Assembly: GCA_013396915.1 (NCBI GenBank)
Contig: VWZL01000358.1
Location: 124,001-188,000, forward strand
Source: Stercorarius parasiticus
Taxonomy: Eukaryota > Chordata > Aves > Charadriiformes > Stercorariidae
DNA: 64,000 nt
Reading direction: 5' to 3'
The notes beneath the pieces were generated by a model. The model saw nothing but the letters and a program-made list of their open reading frames with translations, was not told the DNA's origin and searched no databases. Positions 26,361-40,506 of the stretch are shown here, in pieces. The position numbers and the translations under genes were made by a program. Position 1 is the first letter of the stretch, and each line of letters begins with the position of its first letter.

Positions 26361-28070
26361 CATTTGGTCCATTTCCATCTATCTGCCATCTTCCTGGCAC
26401 CCAACTCTGTCTATCAAATCTCAGTATAAGGAACCTGATTTAAAGTCAATGAAGAAGAACAGAAAAAAATGATCCATAGGCATGGTTAGGCTTTAAGATA
26501 GCTGAATGCTATGAAGTTCCTATTTTGTATTTCCAGCAAAATGATTTCTTTTCTTCCCAGAAACTAAGCCATCTATATTGGTGTTTCCAGATATGCTTCC
26601 TGTATGTAATCAAAACAATATCCCTTAAAAACTTTAGTTCCTAAACCAGTAACGGCTTCAATTCACGTTTAAAAAAAAAAAAGAAATTAAAAAAAAAAAG
26701 AGGGGAGGATCATATCTTTGCATTTCTTGCAGCTTCTTAGAACTCTGTCTGCAGTACAAAGTTCTGTATCAACAGTAAAGACAAAACACGCACAATAGCA
26801 CACTTGGTGAATGGGGCTAATGTGATTCTTAGCTGGGTTACTCCAGCAAAGAACACTCAAATACAGTCTCTGCTGTGTTTTTGTGACATTGGTATAAAGA
26901 AGAACAGGATTTCACTCAACCCAATCATGGATAATCTTTATGCCTTTAAAGAGCCTCTTTTTCTTTATATATCTACATATATTTTAAATGTAAAACTAAA
27001 TGTAACTTGTTAGTTTACACAGTACTGTGTGATTTTCTGTGATTATTGCAATGTTCTAGGTATGGTACGCTGACATTTTTGTCGATGTGCCCACATTTCC
27101 AGGCAGCTAACTCTCTGGTATAACGCTTCCCAGAATGGCCTACTTCATCAAGTGTGAGAAGTTTGTGCAGTTCCAACTTCAAGTGTTTCTCAGCTATCTT
27201 GTGTTATACATTATTGGAGCACTCTCATTTGATGGTATTAAGCTATTTCCTCAGGCACAGGATGCCTTTTTTCCAGACTTGTTCCTTTGAGATCTGGGCG
27301 GCAAATTTTTGTTTAATCCACTTCCATCTTCATTGCAGTTTTACTGGAAGCAGCTGTTGCCCCCTTCTTTAGCAGTTTGCTGGCTGTCAGGCAGCCTGAG
27401 GGACCCACCATATGACATCCGTCCTTGGTTCTAAATATACACCTGCACAACATGTTTTCTTGGGGCAAGAGTAGAGCAAAGGGACTCTCGCTTCCTTTTG
27501 CACAACCATTTTTTCATCTCTTGATTGGAAAACTTTATCTATTCCCTGTAGTTATACTTAGGAACTTTTCATCTTTTGAATAGAAGGGTTAATTCTACTT
27601 TTAGTACAGTCTGAAAATGTACTACAGCTTCATTGCCTGTTTTACTAGACACCAACACTGCAAAATAAAAATCTCTTACCCCTTAAATCTCATTTCAGCT
27701 CAATACAAAACTTAAGACAAGTTTTGGTTAAGAGAATAGGGGAGTCTACAGAGATATCCCATGAGGCTGGACTTAACTATCTTATTATTAGAAATAGGCT
27801 CAGAAAAGATGTGTGTAAAATGGCAGCATTTTGCAGCACAGAAAAGAACAGTAGGATTAAGCATGATAGTGAACATGTCAGCCATAAATATAAAAATGTC
27901 AAAAAGTAAAAGAGAATTCTCTAGCATGACAGGGACAAAAAAGACAGTAACAATACAGGAACTTGTTATTACATTTTCAGTTTCCTGGGCTTACATGAGG
28001 GCACTCTATGACAGATTGATGGGTCATAGTAATGGAATCAAGACTGAAGGCCAGAGAACAACCTTCCATT

Positions 28071-28106
28071 AAAAAAAAAAAAAAAGAAAAAGAAAAAGAA
28101 AAGAAA
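28071..28106. repeat. Pure purine (A-rich) tract
   Basis: Thirty-six bases of A and G only, starting with 15 consecutive A and then (AAAAAG)-like units. A decayed poly-A tail of a retroposed sequence is possible, but no body is recognised upstream. Confidence 0.85.
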
Positions 28107-31100
28107 CAAAAAAGAAAGCAAAAATCTAGAATAATAGTACTTGTCAGCAAAAAGACAATTCTGAGTAGATGTGATACATTTAATACATATTACTACTTGC
28201 TAAATTGAACACTGAATTTACAAGTTTACATTCGTCTGACTTAAAAGATTGTGTCAGTCTTTTAAGACATACTCTTCAATTCCATACAGTGAAAAAGATA
28301 TACAATATTTTAAAGAGGGGGAAAACAGAATTTCAATTTACTGAACATCTTAATGAAAAAAAAAATGTAGATATTTCAAATTAACTAGCTCTATACTAGC
28401 TTATCTAAAATGTCATTTAGTGCAGTTGTTGGGAAAATGCTTATTTACAAGATGCTGATATTAGATACTGGAGATGAAACTGACAAAAATTAAGAAGTTT
28501 ATATTTTTTTTTCCCTGTATTTTCAATTGTGACATGCAGAAAAAACATACCTTATACATTCAGATTTTTTTAAGAACTTTGTTGTGTTAAAACAAATTTT
28601 TATTATTAAAAACAAGAATTTGTTCAGATAACAGTAAATAATATTAATTTGAATCTTCTAAACTGATTTTTGGCAAATATTTCTGCAAGCTATCCTGGTC
28701 AGTTCTTAAGATTGTCTATCAGAAGCAAAACTCTATAAAATGCTGCCAATATATGCTATTTATAAGATTGCAGGGGGAAAGTGTTCATATCCATCTGAAC
28801 AAGACATTGTTCGTCTTGTTTACAAAGGTTGTCATCCAGTCAGTGAACAACAGCAGTACCATATAGCTTATATGACTAGTTGTATATCATAAAAGCAGTC
28901 AAAGAAAAAGGTGAGGCAAATAATTGTGGACTGCTTGAAAAGGATATATTAAGGTGTAGCATAAGTTAGGCCCTGATCACATGAAAGTATAGATCCATTG
29001 TTCTGTTTTCATCACCAGGGCAGATATTTACATAGCATGACTGGTGTCAGAGAGCTGTAAAAATAGCTCGGAGCATACATCTATTCCTGCTTAAGCTCTG
29101 AGCCCCTTCATGCACGCTGCTTATTTTCAAGAGCCTAGTAGAAATCCATTTTGATTTCTGAGATCCTGAAGGCACAGAGTAGGTGTTACCGTCCTTTTGA
29201 AAGTTGATCAGGAGCATACTGGATAATGTAAACAACAACAAGAGGTGAAAAAAAAATCCAGTACACACCAGTCTATCCAGTTAGTATTTAAAATAGTGAA
29301 AACACAACCAATCAACCCCTCTCAAAAGAAAACAAAAACAAACCAAAAGACCCCTAAAAGAACTAAAAGGATTCTTTTAGTCTACAAAGTGGGCAATAAG
29401 TCCTATCTAAACAGCTGTTGCTACATTAGATGATTGGCAGTGAACCTCAAGATACACTGTTCTGCAGATGTTCTGCACTGGAAGAATGATGTAGAACACC
29501 ACTCCAGTGGGAATAAATGCTTGAACAGAAAATATTTCAATATATGTTTAGAAGTCCAGCTAAGTCCTATTCGAACGAAAGAGCATACGACACTCTTGCT
29601 GCATTTTATGACTGGGACCCTTCTCTCTAAGCCACTGATCTCTTCTACCCTGGACTCCAAGCCGTCAGTTGCACTGCTGCGATTAACATATCCTACTGTG
29701 CCTCAATGTGGAAGGCTATTCTAACACTATAACTATACGGCAGTCCTCTGACAAAGTCCATTCTGGGTCTGCTAGATTAAGATTGTTCTATTTCCTAATG
29801 AGGATAGTTTCACGTCTTGCTCTGAAGTCATGTCTTAAGACTGCCACATAATCCTTCATGCCTGAATACATTCCAAAATGGTTATTTCATTTTGTCCAAC
29901 AAAGGTATATTCCTTCAAAACTATCTTCAAAGGACAGGCTACGTTTCATAAAAAATATGAGATATGCTTTTTCAAGACACAGACTATTCTGCTTGATATC
30001 TGTAGGCATACAGGACAAATCAGAAGTTCTGTGTGCCATAACATTATTTTATTTTACAAAGTGTAAACAAAAAGCATTTCAAAAAAATGAAACTTTATAG
30101 CATTATATGAAGTGGATTTATAGCATGTCTCGAAAAGAAGTAGAAGCACATTAAAAATCCTTGCTTTTTTTGTTTGGAGAAAACAAATACTTCCAATCAA
30201 ATAGAAAACATAGCAGCTCCGTTCATAGCTGAAAAAGACACTAGTCAAGATGCTTTCAAGAATACTGAGGAATTTTCAGTCCTTAGCACCCGTTTCCCTA
30301 AAGAGTGTGTGATTTGTAGAAGATTTGAAACCTCTAACTTCTGCTACAAAATTGTAGCCGTTTAAGATAAGTTGAAGTGGGTAACAAAAAAAAAGGCAGA
30401 AGAAGCATCAGTTATCTGTAGCTATTCTTAAAATGGAGGCCAAAGCAGAAAGAAAACATCTACCTTGCCCAACTTACAGTCTAGTTACCTATTGAAAATA
30501 CAAGTGCATGTGGTTGAAGTATTTCAGGCCCAGAGACAGATTCCAGGATGAACAAATCAAAGGTGTATAGCTCAGAGCATCTGCAGTCAGACTTCTAATT
30601 TGGATTTGTTAACCTAGATGGCTAGGCTGAATCTGTGGTCTGCTCAGTTCGGTTCCACAGTTCAGTTCATCTTTTCATTTGGACTAACTGCTGGCTAACT
30701 GCCAGGAATGAACACAATTGGCTAAATTAATTATCATTTTTGTGTTTGCCAATACTGCTAGTTTTAATAATCTAGTTTATCTTCAAGACTTACCAGCAGT
30801 ATATTAATGTACTTTCTATCTTTTCACATCAGTCCTAGGACTTTCAGTCAATTTGCCCCACCATACTTCAGATACGTAGCTACACTATTTATTGACTCCT
30901 CACTTACACCCACAAATGGCCTATAAAACCTCTCAAAACAAAGTGTATGATTTACACGTCAATCTCAGCAAGAAGCAGCAAATGGTCTCATACATTCAAA
31001 TGCCTCTACAAGATCAAGTAAATACATTGGGCAAAATATAAGTTGTTCTGTACAATGCTGAAGTGTGCTTCAAGCATTTTTTATGTATAGAGCTCATCTA

Positions 31101-34100
31101 GTGACCTAGTCTCAGCTATTTATTGCCAGGGACCACATGCTTCATTGGGGTAATGAATGTTTCTTGAACAAAAAAGCTAAAGGTTTGTTGTTGTTTTTTG
31201 TTTCCCCACAAAAATAATGCAAGGGAAATATGTGATTGGTAAGCTCACCCTTGTCTCAGGTAGGAGCCACCTCCTGCAAAAGTTGCTTGGAATAACATAG
31301 TCCACTGCATATGGCATAGAATAGAAATGTTTACATAAGTGCTGTTTTGAACAAGGGTATCAGTCCCTCTACATTTTGAGATGCACATCAGAGGAGTCAC
31401 ATGTTGCCATGCAATGTGAGAACGAAAAGTAGGAGTTCTCTGTTGAGACTGTGGATAGCTGGCAACAATGAGTATGAAGTGAGAAGTCTTCAGGAAATCG
31501 TCAGTAATATTCCCAAAGACAATTTTGCACCGTGATACTCTTCTTGGCCTGATAATATTACTTTCATAGCCAGCCTATGGCTCCATATAAAAATAGGGAA
31601 AAATTAGACTAACGACTATGTCCATTTTTTACTCATTGTCAAAATATATCCTATCACATCTTTTCTCATAAAATCAAACAAATTAGTGAGGCCTGCTGCA
31701 TCGTATTCAATATGCAGTATGACCTGTGTAATCACAGCTAACAGAGCATCAGGCATTTGAATCTTATAAGAAGCTGCTCAATGGTGCTGGTGACTAGGAA
31801 AACAAAATTTTAAAGAGTAGGAGTCTAAATTCAAGTTCCTAAATGCATGTTTAGGCATCTAATAAAGGTCTATTGTTTAAAAATGGTAAGATGTGTAACT
31901 TTCTGTCAATGGAGCAGGCTTGTGGTTTTTTTTCCAAAAAATGTTATGTCTAAAAAAAGTATTTCAGTGTTTCATTTTCTGTAACATTTTCAGCAACAAA
32001 CTTAAAAAAACAGAAAATTTCATTTTGCTTCTGTTCAGAGGAACTCCAAGTTTATAAATTCAATTTTTCTGTTTCTTTGTGGGTTTTTTGACACAATAGC
32101 CATGAGGTTTTCTGATCACATCTCTACTAATTGGATTCTGGAGAAAGTTTCAAAAATGTGTTATTTTTCCCAATTCATAGTAAGTGGACATTTTTATATG
32201 TCAGAATTTCTTCAGGAATTACTTTTTTTCCTTGTTAAATTTCTGTTTGGTTGTAGCATAAAGCTACAGTGGAAAATGAAGCTTATTAGTGCTCCTAAGA
32301 ATCAGAATATTAAAAATCAGGCTAGATGTGTAAATAATGCACTTGCTATATTTATGTTTAGTTAGTCCTAAGAATAATTGGTTTAAAATAGTGGAATGAT
32401 GCCGAAAAGGTGAAGATACAATGCAGAGGAAGCATAATGAAAAAGAATGTGAAAAATACCAAGAAAAATAGACGTATTAATGCATCATTAAAATTTTCAT
32501 TGCAGTAGATAAAGCATGTTAAACATCAGGCTCTAAATAAGTAAAGTTATATAGCTTAATTTCACACAAGGGACTGGAGAATATTTTAAGATTTTAATTC
32601 CTAAACAGCAGATACCTTTTTTTTTTCAAATGTCAGGTTTAATCCTGAATGATATCATTTAGGAATCTGTGGCAAATACAGCAAGATATATTCAGTGATG
32701 CCTATTATACCCCAATGATTAAATGTGCTGAATAGACAAATGCATGCTGTATTCATTTATTGTATCCTGTGGACAGAATTTAATACTTCTCTAACTTTCA
32801 ACACTAAATGGCAAAATAAATTTACAGAAAGAAACCGGCTGTATATTGGGTTACATGTGGATGAAGAGAGTTACAATTCCATTTACTTTCTTATTTCAGG
32901 GGTTATAAAGGGATAAAAATCAAACAAAACTTCTCAACACTAGTATTATTGGACAATGGAGTTTTTTGAGAGAGATTACAAATGATTTATAGAGGTCGGC
33001 ACCAAGTAAAATTTCAAGGAGGATTTAACATTAATCAACTGTCTTAAAACTTTTTGGAAGTATAAAAAATATATGATTTTAACCATCTCTTCCCTCTTGC
33101 CGAGTCCATCGTTTAGTCACTGTTCTATATGATTGCCACTTTGAATTAAACACCTTTTCACACCATTTGCTGTGCAGATGGCAAAGTGCTCTGCGAATGA
33201 CAGAGCTGAAACCCCAGGAGCTCTGAGCAGTGCACTGGAAATACATCACAATAAGCAGATACCTATTATCTACTCTTGACTTGGCTGTAATCTCCTCCTC
33301 CAAATCCTTGACTGTCTGCTTTTCCCGTTGGCTTTTCTCTCAGAATACACTACCTTTGCACCTTTTTTAGAGACCTCTGGAGAGGAGATCTCTGTCAATG
33401 TCTGGACCACCCTCCGTAAAGTTCAACAGTTCGACAATTTGCACCTCTCACTGCCTGGCAGCCAGCAGTGGGTATCGTCTCTTCTGTGCTCTCAACTGTG
33501 AACATGTTTGGCAGTGGTGTGAGAGAAAGAGCTGCTTAAAGCAGCTGTAACGCAAGTCCTGTGATGTCCCCATGCCCCTGGGCCATCCAGATTCTGCCAT
33601 TTGCTGCTCTGGAAGGTGGGTGCAGGACCAGGGACATCACACCACCTCTCCTCCATGTGTCCTCATGACCCTGGGGCATTCACACCTCCTTCACACCTGT
33701 AGTCATCCCTTTTTAAGCTTTCACATCTTGCTCTCAGCTTAAACCCCTGTCACCAGATTTTCAAACAGTCATTTCCTAGCCAAGTCTCAAGAATTGTACT
33801 TTATCCATCCTGCTCATTCTCCCCGTCTTTGACAGTTAACCAAATTCTTCTCCACGAGATAGTCTCCTCTGTGTTACACTGCCTTCTAAGTCTGAGCCCT
33901 TTCCTGTGTCTCCTCCTAGCTCTTTAGTAACTTTAGTGTACCCTTTAAAGAACTTTTTCAAATTCCTATGTGTTTTCTAAGGTTCAGTCACAACTCTTCA
34001 TTCTCTATATCTTCTTATGTTAACTTCAGTCATAGATGCAGATTTAACTCTGAACTTTTTGCAGGCAATTTACTGCTTTAATTCCATATTCCAAAAGTAT

Positions 34101-34670
34101 ATCCTAAATTCTCAGCTTGTCTCTCTAACATAAAGAACTAGCACTTCAGTTTTCCTTCTTTCTCCCGACGCATTTGCCATCCCTCACCTCACTTCACACT
34201 TCAGTGCTTACTTTGGCATCATCAGATTTTGACAAATCTCATCATCCACAAATCAAGGTTATGTTAATACTTGCAGATTTTCTGTATACTGTTTTCAACT
34301 TTAGCCTTTGATAAAATGGCAGCTTGCCATCTCCTTGCAACACCTTTCTCAGGTTTAAAAATAGAATAATTTTCAACCATCCTCCTTCAGAATGCCTAAT
34401 TAAGGAATTTCATCCTGGCTTCCCGTTTGCCCATTTCTCTACTAGTTATGTCTTCTCCATTATATCAAATATACTCTACTTGTTTTCATTCCCAGGCCCC
34501 GCCAAGTATCTCTCTGTTGCCATATTTAAATGGAAAACTTTGACTCCTCCTTCTAAAGTTTAATTTTCTGTTGCCTCTTATTTTTGTTGGAACAGTCTAT
34601 AAACATCTGGCTTTATTGTCCTTCAAATCCAGCTTAAAAATCCTTTCTTTTAGAGACATTTTTAATGAAC

Positions 34671-34990
34671 AAAGGGCTTATAAGAAAGATGGGGACAGAC
34701 TTTTTCATAGGGCTTGTTGCGATAGGACAAGGGGTAAGAGACCTTACCTAAAAGAGGGTAGATTCAGACTAGATATAAGGAAGAAATTTTTTACAATGAG
34801 GGTAGTGAAACACTGGAGCAGGTTGCCGAGAGAGGTCGTAGATGCCCTATCCCTGGAAACATTCAAGGTCAGATTGGACAGGGCCCTGAGCAACCTGATC
34901 TAGTTGAGGATGTCCCTGCTTATTGCAGGGGGTGTTGGACTAGATGACCTTTAAAGGTCCCTTCCAACCCAACACATTCTATGATTTCAT
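34671..34990 (+). mobile_element. CR1 LINE 3' end, plus strand
   Basis: A 5'-truncated CR1. It starts at about AAAGGGCTTATAAGAAAGAT and encodes the end of ORF2: AYKKDGDRLFHRACCDRTRG, LKEGRFRLDIRKKFFTMRVV and SRLPREVVDALSLETFKVRL, open to the TAG stop ending at 34903. The 3' UTR follows with GTTGGACTAGATGACC, then AAAGGTCCCTTCCAACCC, and a tail ATTCTATGATTTCAT (34976-34990). Coding wording is well preserved, so this copy looks younger than the one at 16908-18415. The open frame begins further upstream (34571), but those first codons are flanking unique sequence. Confidence 0.95.
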
Positions 34991-37900
34991 AACATGAAAC
35001 TTTTATACTTTTGCTGTACCAAGATCACTATCTCTCATTTTCTTATGCTCTTCCAGTTGACTGTCTCCTCTTGGTACTTCTTGTTATATACCATAAGCTC
35101 CTTGAATCTGGGATGGTCTTTCCATTTTGTTTTGGGTTAGTATGTTCCTGGTCCATGGTAATATTCTTGCCCCTTCATAAATTGCCTCCAAAAATTGCTG
35201 CTTTTACTTGGCCATTGTTACAGAAAAAGTCCGTTAAATATTTCTCATTTTTTGAAGGGTGTAATTTACTCCTTAGCAATTTTTTTTCAACAGAATAACA
35301 TAATTTAATATAGATTTCTAAAAGTAATGTCAGGGATTCAGATTTATTACATGGATGACATTATCGTGTTATCACGAGCAACTGGAGGCACAGAATTGAA
35401 ACGCATAGCGGATGCTCCTATGTCTGGATTTCAGAACAGAACTGGAAGTTAATCTTGGCTTACTGGGGAATTCTCCAAGACAATTCATACAAGCAAGTGA
35501 CTGCTTATGGGTGTAAGTGACTGTTTATGGAAACTTCATGTGGGGGTGGAATAGTCTGCTCTGTCCTACAGAAGGGAATGAGCTCAAACAAAATGCTAAA
35601 GGAGGGGGAGAACTGCATAAAAAGTTAAATATACCCTGCCACTTTTTTTGCAACAGGGGAAAAAAGATCAATCAACAACACTGAAGAAAGTAAAGATCCC
35701 ATCTACAGGTTTTAAGAAACGGAACAGACCTGAGTCCAACTAAATCTACAGATAGAAGCAGTAAGTCAAACCTGTTACTGTGGAAAAATTGTATAAACTT
35801 ACACAATTGAAGAAATGCATGCAAAAGTATTTCTATCACATCTAGAAAAAATGACACAAAAAGACCACCTTCAAAAACACTCTTTTTTGTAAGGACTTAA
35901 ATTTAATATTGCATTATACCTTTACAAGAAATCCTTTTGACAAAAGTGGTATGTGATATGAGCATATCGTACTACACTCCCCTCCTCTAGTATAAATATA
36001 GATTCTGAGAAAAAAAATCATTAAAAAGTAATTTAAAAAGTGGGGGTTTTTTGTTTTTCAGATCTGAGAGAAAATTATTGACTTCATGTTGAAGCAAAAA
36101 AAAGGAGAGAGAAGTGCAACTAACATTTGTTGTAAATACTAGTATCTGTAGTAAATAGTCTGGAAAAGAAATGTAGAACTGCAACCACAGTAATTAGCAG
36201 AGGCTTACTTTACAGCTACTGCAACAACGAGTTAGTGAAGTACTTGGGAGGTTATTTTTATCAGACTCCTATCTCAGTGAGACAGGTTTCCTCTTCTTTT
36301 GTATGCCATCCATGGATCCGTGTTCGGGGATGCAAATGATACCTGCTTTCCTCAAAGGAGCATCTATGTTCTTTTCTGCTGTATTCTACCAACAAGATTC
36401 TTTTCCTAAAAAAAGTCTGAGCAGATTCAATCTGAGGTCTTCTTATGCTTAATGAAACAGTCTGCATCTTCTTTTCAGGAGGTACTGTGTCCTGGTGCCT
36501 CATGTCATGTAAGGATATAATTGTCAGAATTGTTTTTGCTGTTTGTCTGTTTTAAAGAAAGGCAAGACTGATTCCTATTGCACATAGGTCTTTTTTTCCC
36601 AAGACCAGCACATAGACGGTTTCAGACACGATCTACCAGCCAGTTACAGGTGAGGCCCAAGGACAGGCAGCTTTGTACTGAAAGAGGGGAGGTGTCACAG
36701 ATAGTAGCTTCATCCACAAAGAGAATCTAATGGGAGAGCAGATTTCCCAGGAACAGCAGCAAGCCACAGCACCCCAGTGACCCACTGCCTGGCACCTCAT
36801 GCCCTGGGAGACACCAGCTTTCTTCCTCTGCTAAACAGGTAAGCCTCCCCATGAGTCTCTCTCTCTCAAATTCTGCAACTGGAGTAGTAGCACGGGTCAA
36901 GTAATTTATGCAGTGTGGGTATGGAATTACACACTGGTCTTAAACTACTTGTTTTAGAATGTTAGCAATAATCTGAAAAATAGTGCAAGGTTTCATGTGA
37001 GATGTGCTATTATTTTTACTGATATAAAGCCATTTTGATGTCAACGAAGAGAAATAGTATGATTTATCTGTACCTAGACATCTACTATAGCATGAAATTG
37101 ATTATTTCCTGGAAGCATTTATTTCTCTTTACTAACTATAGAAAAGGAGCCTAGGGTGATTCCAATGTAGAAGTTCAGACAACAAATATTATACTTGGAT
37201 AAATGAATCTCAGATCTTTGTGGCAGTCAACTTCATGTGTTTAACTACAGCTCACCTGAGACAAGCCCCTTAGTCAGATTAACCATAACTCACACACTGT
37301 TTTATCAGTGCTTTACTTGCAATCATTCAGCTCGCACATCTGTGGCAGTGTCAGCGAGAAAGTAAAATAAAAAGAAATGCTCCTTGCTCAGCCCAAGACT
37401 CCTAGTTCTATCACAAGAGGATCTGTGCATTGTAACTGGACCCAGCCAAATCTCTTACCTGGACTCCGCACCAGACAGGAATTGCTGTTCAGTCATGCCC
37501 AGCTCTGGAGTGGGAGGCCCTCCAGTATTTATGCACAAAACCCACCTCTTTCCTCTCTTTGGGATGAACCAGTGAAAGGATGTAGGTATCATAGATCCTA
37601 CTATGTAGGACCTAGATATCTAGCTGGGGAGTAGAAGGGTCTTACCATTAATTTGATCATGTATGGCAGTAAGTTTATCAGCCAGTGGCTCAGTGTTTAA
37701 CAGCATGAACTCAAGAGCAGAATCCCCATCTGTCAGTACCTTGTATTACTGAGATGAAACAGATGGCAAAGCTAATGGAACTGAAATTAAACTTCTCAGC
37801 CTAGGTTTATACCTAACTGCATCACCTTTTACTGCCTCAGGATTGGCTGCAGAGGGGGAAAAAGCTTAGTATTCTGTAGTTGTAAAACACCTAAATACAA

Positions 37901-39749
37901 GGAATGGGAAGGAATACTACTGCATTCCTCAGGCCACAGGAGAGGAGCTGTGCACCTGAGAAGATGCCTGACATCACTGATGAGTTCTCAGCCTTTATTG
38001 AAGCATGAGCCTTTTTTTTTCTGTGACTGTGTCTTCTCTGAAACAGAAAATTATGTTTCTAACCCAGATAAGCCAGGCTCAGCTGCAAAATGGATAGGCA
38101 CTTTCACCTATTCCTACAGTCTCAGCCATACCATTTTAAAATGATTGATTTTTCATCAGAGCTCAACATTAAACTTGATCACAGGCAACTTTAAAATAAA
38201 ATAGATTTCTTTTTAAAGGGAATGAAGTTACATAAAACAAAAACAAAGCCGTTTCCTTCCACCAGTGTAATGGGTTGTTTAATGTGTTTTACTCTGAAAA
38301 ATCACCTGGCATATGCATTATACTTTCAAATCCCAGCAGTCTGAACAGGTAAAATTAAGTTAATAATTACTATCAACATAAAAACTTAAATGTTATTTGC
38401 AAAAGGTCCTTACCTTTCTAATTCTTAAAAATGTATATAGATGAAGAATTAACTTGTGCCATAGAGATGAATTATGTAAATTTTGAGACTGTGATATTTC
38501 TTAACTTGCAGTGGGAATTAGAAATTTCTTTATAGAAATTGACATCAGCGTTAATTTCAAGTAATTAGTAAGAGCTCTGTAATGAAGATCAATGTTTGTA
38601 AAGATTTGGAATATTTTACTTGTAGTACAATCAGATCTTCAACATTATTAGAAACACATAAAACTTAAGCATAATAGCATAATATAATTCTCAATTTATA
38701 ATTAATTTTGTAATTCATGACAGAACATGAGATGATTTTAAAGGTGTAATCTAGTGTAGGATAGTCCTGATTGTCAGAAATGTCACTGAATCTAATAATT
38801 ATAAAATGTGTGTGATCTTCCTTGAAAATCTGCTTTATGGAAATCAGTTAATGTAAATCTATGTTTTGTTTTGTTTTGTTTTTTAATACTTTTTGTTTGT
38901 TTGTTTTTCTTCCTTGATCACAAAGAATTTACTGTAAAATTTTACGCTGGCTTAAAAGTACTAGAAATACCTGGATTTTGTTACTCCTGTCATTCTTTAA
39001 AAAAAGAAATCACAGTTCCTTGTTTACCATCTCCTTCCAACAGAGTACAGCAGCACTGGGGAAAAAGAAACAATAACACAGCATTGCCTTTTTTTTTTTA
39101 GGTTTCTGGTGGCTCATTCTTTCTTACATCCTTGCATCATTCATCTGTGTAATTTTATCATTTCTGTCATTACTGGAACAGCCTCTGAAATAAAAGACTA
39201 CTCTCCATAAGGAGATACAAAGGGTTTTGTCTCATATTTCTTCATGGAGAAAGATCCAGTTTCATTTCACCAACTTTAGCTGCTTAAAATTTAGATTTCT
39301 TGCCTGAGTTACTGAGATTTCCTCACTAGTGAAGTCTCAAGATGCCTATCTTCAGCCTAGAAGAAGCTTAGAAAGCTAAAATGGTGTAGCATCCTCATTT
39401 TGGAATGGCTAAAGTTAGGGGACAAGAATCCCAACTGGGGTCATAATTTTTTAAAATCATAGTATTACCATGACTTGGAGTTTAATGTTTTTTTAGTGCA
39501 ACATCCAAATACACTCTGGACACTACTGTAGAAGGGTTCTGCAGTATGGTGGATTTCTTAAAGTTCATAGAGAATACACAAAGGAAAGTATCCAAAATAA
39601 GTAAAACATCTTTCCATATTAATGTCCTGCCCTCCTATTCTCCTCTTGGGCATTTTTTGTGTTTCATTTAATTTCTGAACGAAGCACTAACTCTATTTTA
39701 AAAAAGTTATAGAAAAACCTGTTCTGATGAGAGCTTAAAATGTATTTTA
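34991..39749. other. AT-rich non-coding stretch
   Basis: No gene recognised. It includes a T/G-rich patch with TTTTG and TTTG repeats near 38862-38908 and a more GC-rich patch near 36640-36850. A 41-codon open frame at 35327-35452 contains a YYMDDI string, discussed in the findings. Confidence 0.6.
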
Positions 39750-39754
39750 GGCTG
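39750..39754. repeat. Target-site duplication GGCTG (left copy)
   Basis: The five bases GGCTG lie directly before the LTR terminus TGTCATGG and are repeated exactly after the other terminus at 40507-40511. Five-base duplications are usual for ERVL-class elements. Confidence 0.8.
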
Positions 39755-40506
39755 TGTCATGGTTTTGTCCATATTGGCCAATCAGAATGACAGATGGCCC
39801 TCCCCCCTCCCCTCTCCAAAGAGTGGAGAGGAAGAGATAAAGAGATTTATGAGTTTCGAAAAAAAACTAAATTACTGTAATGAAAATAATAATAAATAAG
39901 GAAATAATAAATAATAATAAAATAAATTCAAAAAAAGTATACAATACATACAAAACTGTATCCAGCTCCCAGGATGACTATCACGTCACCAGCAGGCACA
40001 GGGAAAGTCCCAGACTGGAGTCAGCAATGGACAGGAGCTGAATTCCGGATCTGGAGTCAGGAATGCTCAGATCAGGATCAAAGGCAGATGAGCAGACAGG
40101 GTCCTCCTCAGACGTCGGCCATTGAATAAAGAAAGTTGACCTTTTGATCCCTCAGCTTTTATACTGAGCATGATGCAGGTGGGATGGAATACCCTGTTGG
40201 TCAGTTTTGGGTCACCTGTCCCATCCGCTCCTCCCTGCAGGTGTGACCCCTCTACGCTTCTCCGCTTCCGACCCTCTAACGGGGCAAATAACGAAGTTAG
40301 CTGACCTTGGTTGTTATAGCAATAAGTATAAGCAAGAGACTCTGTGCATACCTTTCCTTGGTATAATCAGGTCTTATCACTCTGAGAGTGAACAGTTTCT
40401 GAACAATATGCTGTTAATTTCAGAGTTTAGTCAGCTAGAAGAGGCCCAACTAAAAAGTAAAATTACAAATCAGAAAATTGGTTCTGTTTTACCACAAACT
40501 GGGACA
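39755..40506 (-). mobile_element. Solo ERVL-like long terminal repeat, minus strand (752 bp)
   Basis: Termini are TGTC (39755) and GACA (40503-40506), the inverted TG...CA ends of a retroviral LTR, bounded by a perfect 5-bp duplication GGCTG on both sides. Read on the minus strand, the U3 end is at the right. A TATA box (TATAAAAG, complement of 40156-40163) sits near the middle with a GTATTCCATCCCACC-like block just upstream of it. This order matches avian ERVL LTRs that I recognise by wording, such as the antisense of GGAATACCCTGTTGGTCAG near 40187. The side toward 39755 is AT-rich with expanded AAT units (39876-39931). No internal retroviral sequence flanks it, so it is a solo LTR left by recombination between the two LTRs of a provirus. 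Open frames inside it (such as part of 40207-40623) are incidental. Confidence 0.85.
40156..40163 (-). promoter_or_regulatory. TATA box of the solo LTR
   Basis: CTTTTATA on the plus strand, reading TATAAAAG on the minus strand. It is placed about 345 bases from the LTR 5' (U3) end, as expected of the retroviral promoter. Activity is not shown. Confidence 0.55.

Larger units (their letters stand above)
21826..34670. other. Long AT-rich non-coding stretch
   Basis: No gene recognised. Contents I can support: a polyA run near 23808-23821, a 16-bp tandem duplication (25596-25634), a possible archosaur MITE relic (26090-26360), two polyA blocks near 26669-26699, a purine tract (28071-28106), and a somewhat more GC-rich patch at about 33320-33700 with no identifiable element. 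One exon-like open frame at 24398-24582 is discussed in the findings. Other open frames look like chance. Confidence 0.6.

Noticed and set aside
33320..33700. More GC-rich patch, considered as exon or LTR
   Set aside because: No open frame of note, no LTR termini, and no recognised repeat wording.
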